From: Gammaproteobacteria bacterium
GTDB lineage: Bacteria > Pseudomonadota > Gammaproteobacteria > AKS1
Length of the DNA: 55,947 nucleotides
Reading direction: 5' to 3'
NCBI GenBank assembly: GCA_027006175.1
Contig: JALTKS010000067.1
Location: 1-55,947 of the forward strand
A program made the position numbers and the translations under genes. The notes under the pieces were generated by a model. The model made no database searches. It was not told the DNA's origin and saw only the letters and a program-made list of their open reading frames with translations. How positions within the stretch are numbered: position 1 is the first letter of the stretch; every line of letters starts with the position of its first letter. This document shows positions 55,851 to 55,947 of this stretch, in pieces.

Positions 55851-55947
55851 TTATTTATAAGCCAGGCCCATGACCTGACGAACCTCTTCCAGAGTTAATC
55901 GTGCAATATCACGTGCCTTTTCACAGCCTTCGTTAATAATACCGCGA
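55851..55947 (-). CDS. trpS: tryptophanyl-tRNA synthetase, C-terminal end
   Basis: Only the last 31 codons and the stop (TAA, 55853-55851) are inside the window, on the minus strand. They read as an alpha-helical end with NEGCEKARDIARLTLEEV and VMGLAYK, as in TrpS C-termini (E/A-G-x-x-K-A-R ... A-x-x-T-L-x-x-V-R-x-x-M-G-L). Position directly before scpA agrees. The rest of the gene is outside. Confidence 0.75.
   Translation of the reverse strand, partial: RGIINEGCEKARDIARLTLEEVRQVMGLAYK

Overview
The window is a dense, mostly housekeeping stretch of a Gram-negative gammaproteobacterial chromosome. The evidence is RNase E with a long structured leader, LPS genes (kdsB, lpxK, msbA), the Lol lipoprotein-export genes, ubiG, mfd and scpAB. 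The order maf - sppA - HAD - rluC / rne - ptpA - kdsB - Trm112 - lpxK - exbD - exbB - comEC - DUF2062 - lolC/lolD matches the order I recall for Pseudomonas. Base composition is AT-rich, and hpnCDE (hydrocarbon/squalene synthesis) is present. I cannot name the genus from sequence alone. I see no tRNA, rRNA, insertion sequence, phage or CRISPR array.

Layout. 1-2245: 3' part of a biotin-dependent carboxylase/decarboxylase alpha subunit, then a YceF-type Maf. 2289-4937 (minus): sppA, a HAD phosphatase, rluC. 4938-5358: the only gene-free stretch above 300 bases, holding the rne promoter and a hairpin-rich leader. 5359-8491: rne, with tandem repeats in its tail, and a low-molecular-weight tyrosine phosphatase. 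8514-15695 (minus): kdsB, Trm112-like, lpxK, msbA, exbD, exbB, comEC. 15774-18674: DUF2062 protein, a secreted protein, lolD and a single LolC/E-type gene. 18817-22175: a small BamE-like secreted protein, aguA-aguB (agmatine to putrescine) and a DAHP synthase. 22223-22309: a striking 29-bp-arm inverted repeat. 22323-28582 (minus): tetR - RND exporter - LolA-like protein - outer-membrane barrel - nhaA. 28677-32925: mfd and a CsiV-like protein.

32906-40832 (minus) is ten tightly packed genes: CYTH, solute-binding lipoprotein, cytoplasmic YkuD enzyme, two peptide permeases, nagZ, MscS channel, an 87-aa unknown, hpt, mtnP. 40946-51717 (plus): mtaD, cupin, ubiG, mupP-like, a multi-domain hybrid kinase, rmuC, hpnCDE and a yciK-type SDR. 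51917-53416: a diguanylate cyclase and a small protein resembling the N-terminal part of Ycf46-type ATPases. 53421-55947 (minus): the 3' end of trpS, scpA, scpB, rluB.

Two metabolic themes link distant genes. First, peptidoglycan recycling: peptide-binding protein and permeases, a cytosolic YkuD enzyme probably acting as an L,D-carboxypeptidase, NagZ and a MupP-like phosphatase. Second, methylthioadenosine salvage through the deaminated route: MtaD makes methylthioinosine, MtnP releases hypoxanthine, and Hpt converts hypoxanthine to IMP. No wholly undescribed system is proven here. The best leads are the ATPase-less recycling operon, the free-standing Ycf46-N-like protein, the Hpt-REC-REC-HK-REC kinase, the possibly two-protein LolD/LolF-type exporter and the long inverted repeat.
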